Notes under the pieces: model-generated | What the model was told of the DNA's origin: nothing | Seen by the model: the letters and a program-made list of their open reading frames with translations, nothing else | Databases searched by the model: none | From: Corynebacterium sp. | Lineage (GTDB): Bacteria; Actinomycetota; Actinomycetes; Mycobacteriales; Mycobacteriaceae | Direction: 5' to 3' | Length of the DNA: 56,260 nt | Assembly: GCF_022712195.1 (NCBI RefSeq) | Contig: NZ_JALAGY010000026.1 | Coordinates: 1-56,260 of the forward strand | Position numbers and translations under genes: made by a program | Part shown: positions 55,385 through 56,260 of the stretch, in pieces | How positions within the stretch are numbered: position 1 is the first letter of the stretch | Layout: the number at the start of each line of letters is the position of its first letter

Positions 55385-55640
55385 TGCGCTTCAAGCATCT
55401 ACACTCATCTGCATTTGTATCTGATATCATTCATTTTGGCGGTCCGAGTGGTGTCGCCGCCGCCACGCCCCCTCACTTCGGTGCGGGGGCTTCTGAGGCT
55501 CTATCGGGCGTCGAGAGGCATCCAATGCTCCGATTGGCAGTCGGCGGGTCGACCACAGGGCGTAGGATGGAATCATCAGGACAATCGGGACCGCCGATTG
55601 ACCTTAATGGCTCGGGGACGGGCCGGTTCAGAGGTGCAGC
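55385..55640. other. Intergenic region near the presumed right prophage end
   Basis: No gene is visible. There is an A+T-richer patch (55391-55438) that could contain attR, the TTCG-looped hairpin at 55467-55490, and TAGGAT (55563-55568), a possible -10 for the next gene. Confidence 0.4.
55467..55490 (+). terminator. TTCG-looped hairpin
   Basis: GCCCCCTCAC and GTGCGGGGGC pair over nine of ten positions with a TTCG tetraloop, followed by TTCTG. It resembles a host-type or phage terminator. No gene ends directly before it, so it may be the remnant of a unit interrupted by integration. Confidence 0.6.
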
Positions 55641-56078
55641 ATGACTGCAAACATCCGTAAACCCCAGTGGCTCAACGACCTCTCCAACAGATTCACCCGA
55701 AAGCCGGAAGCGGTGACCAATCTCATCTCACGGACGAGCGCGTCGTTCCGGCTCGTGTGGTGGCCAGCCTCCCACCACATCGAAGAAGAGCTGCCCGGCC
55801 TCCTCGAGAGCATCGCGATCAACGTTGGGCTGGTCGTGGAGGTCGAGGTGCCCGACGGCGAGTGGATAGTCCCCGATGGTGAACTTGTCGTCATGGGTGC
55901 GCAGGTCCCGGTCGTCAGTGTCAGTCATCTCCGTTCGAACGAGGCGCGGCTGTGGTTGACTGATGACCGGTCGCTGACGTTCGATGTGGTCTACCCCGAC
56001 GAGAGTGTGCCACTGTGGGCCAGGGTGTTTCCCGGCAAGCAGGACTCCCAGTGGGTCGACGACGGGGGCTATCAGTAA
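55641..56078 (+). CDS. Hypothetical protein, phage or host
   Basis: The 145-residue soluble protein starts MTANIRKPQWLNDLSNRFTR, with VTNLISRTSASFRLVWWPAS and VVSVSHLRSNEARLWLTDDR. It has two tandem tryptophans and a beta-rich second half. AGAGGTGCAGC precedes ATG 55641. It lies beyond the last clear phage gene, so it could be a prophage moron or the first host gene on the right. No family recognised. Confidence 0.58.
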   Translation: MTANIRKPQWLNDLSNRFTRKPEAVTNLISRTSASFRLVWWPASHHIEEELPGLLESIAINVGLVVEVEVPDGEWIVPDGELVVMGAQVPVVSVSHLRSNEARLWLTDDRSLTFDVVYPDESVPLWARVFPGKQDSQWVDDGGYQ

Positions 56079-56196
56079 CCAGCGTCCACGGTCCGGAGAA
56101 TTCTGATCCCTCCCGGCACGCGGTTGGGCCTCTTCGGAGAGTGTTCAGCACTGCGCTTCGGTGGGGTTTCAGCGTTTTCCAGTGGAGGCGGCCTTG

Positions 56197-56260
56197 GGTC
56201 GGTAGCGTTCTGCTTGGCGGGGAGTAGTAGAGGTCCCCGCCAAGCAGAACGCTACCGACC
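56197..56260. repeat. Perfect 27-bp inverted repeat at the window end
   Basis: The left arm runs from 56197 to 56223 (starting GGTCGGTAGCGTTCTGCTTG) and the right arm from 56234 to 56260. They match perfectly around GTAGTAGAGG. The window ends exactly on the last base of the right arm. It could be a terminator of a gene to the right, a REP-type or mobile-element end, or an assembly artefact. Confidence 0.85.

Noticed and set aside
12551..55388. Shared 8-mer TTTCTGCG at 12551-12558 and 55381-55388, next to hairpins on both sides, as att core
   Set aside because: Eight bases are expected by chance between regions of this size and the flanks do not match, so it is not enough to call att sites.

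Overview
The window is about 68% G+C and reads as a chromosome segment from a high-GC Corynebacteriales bacterium, most likely a Corynebacterium. This rests on leaderless promoters, actinobacterial families (WhiB, Rrf2 and Hmp, paired FadE acyl-CoA dehydrogenases), and phage genes typical of actinobacterial siphoviruses. No species is claimed. The segment carries an essentially complete prophage of about 43 kb.

Host left flank (1-12.5 kb): an Rrf2/NsrR-like nitric-oxide sensor with flavohaemoglobin (Hmp) and a GNAT acetyltransferase. Next come a leftward pair made of a HEAT-repeat protein and a MerR regulator whose sensor part is also HEAT-like, with a perfect MerR-type operator. A small unknown gene follows, behind a structured leader that resembles the SAM-clan riboswitch fold. 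Then a YkvI-like membrane protein, a DUF503 protein, an SPFH protein with a ribbon-helix-helix protein behind a 15-bp inverted repeat, lysS, and two acyl-CoA dehydrogenase genes in the size and order of mycobacterial FadE24/FadE23.

Prophage (about 12.5-55.4 kb). Leftward lysogeny block: CI-like repressor, ImmA/IrrE protease, two small membrane proteins, two lipoproteins, a 42-aa membrane peptide and a tyrosine integrase. Rightward early block: Cro-like protein, antirepressor, a tRNA behind an rRNA-spacer-like leader, an excisionase-like protein, a Sak4-like recombinase, HNH nuclease, a replication initiator carrying four 22-bp iterons, SSB, WhiB-like protein and RusA-like resolvase. A cargo cassette with its own promoter follows (CsbD, LapA-like, GlsB/YeaQ-like). 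An isolated leftward acidic protein sits just before the late genes. The late block runs HNH, terminase, portal, ClpP-type protease with a nested scaffold start, decoration and major capsid, head-tail connectors, major tail protein, frameshifted tail chaperones, a 2022-aa tape measure, tail tip and fibre, then a two-domain endolysin with a nested C-terminal start and holin-type membrane proteins. A terminator-bounded 33-aa amphipathic peptide gene lies at the right end.

The late block repeatedly places intrinsic terminators just ahead of highly expressed genes (capsid, tail tube, chaperone, endolysin). The prophage is a long-tailed siphovirus by gene content and order. Both att sites remain unidentified, so the right boundary and the last hypothetical gene (55641-56078) cannot be assigned to phage or host with certainty. 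The window ends on a perfect 27-bp inverted repeat.
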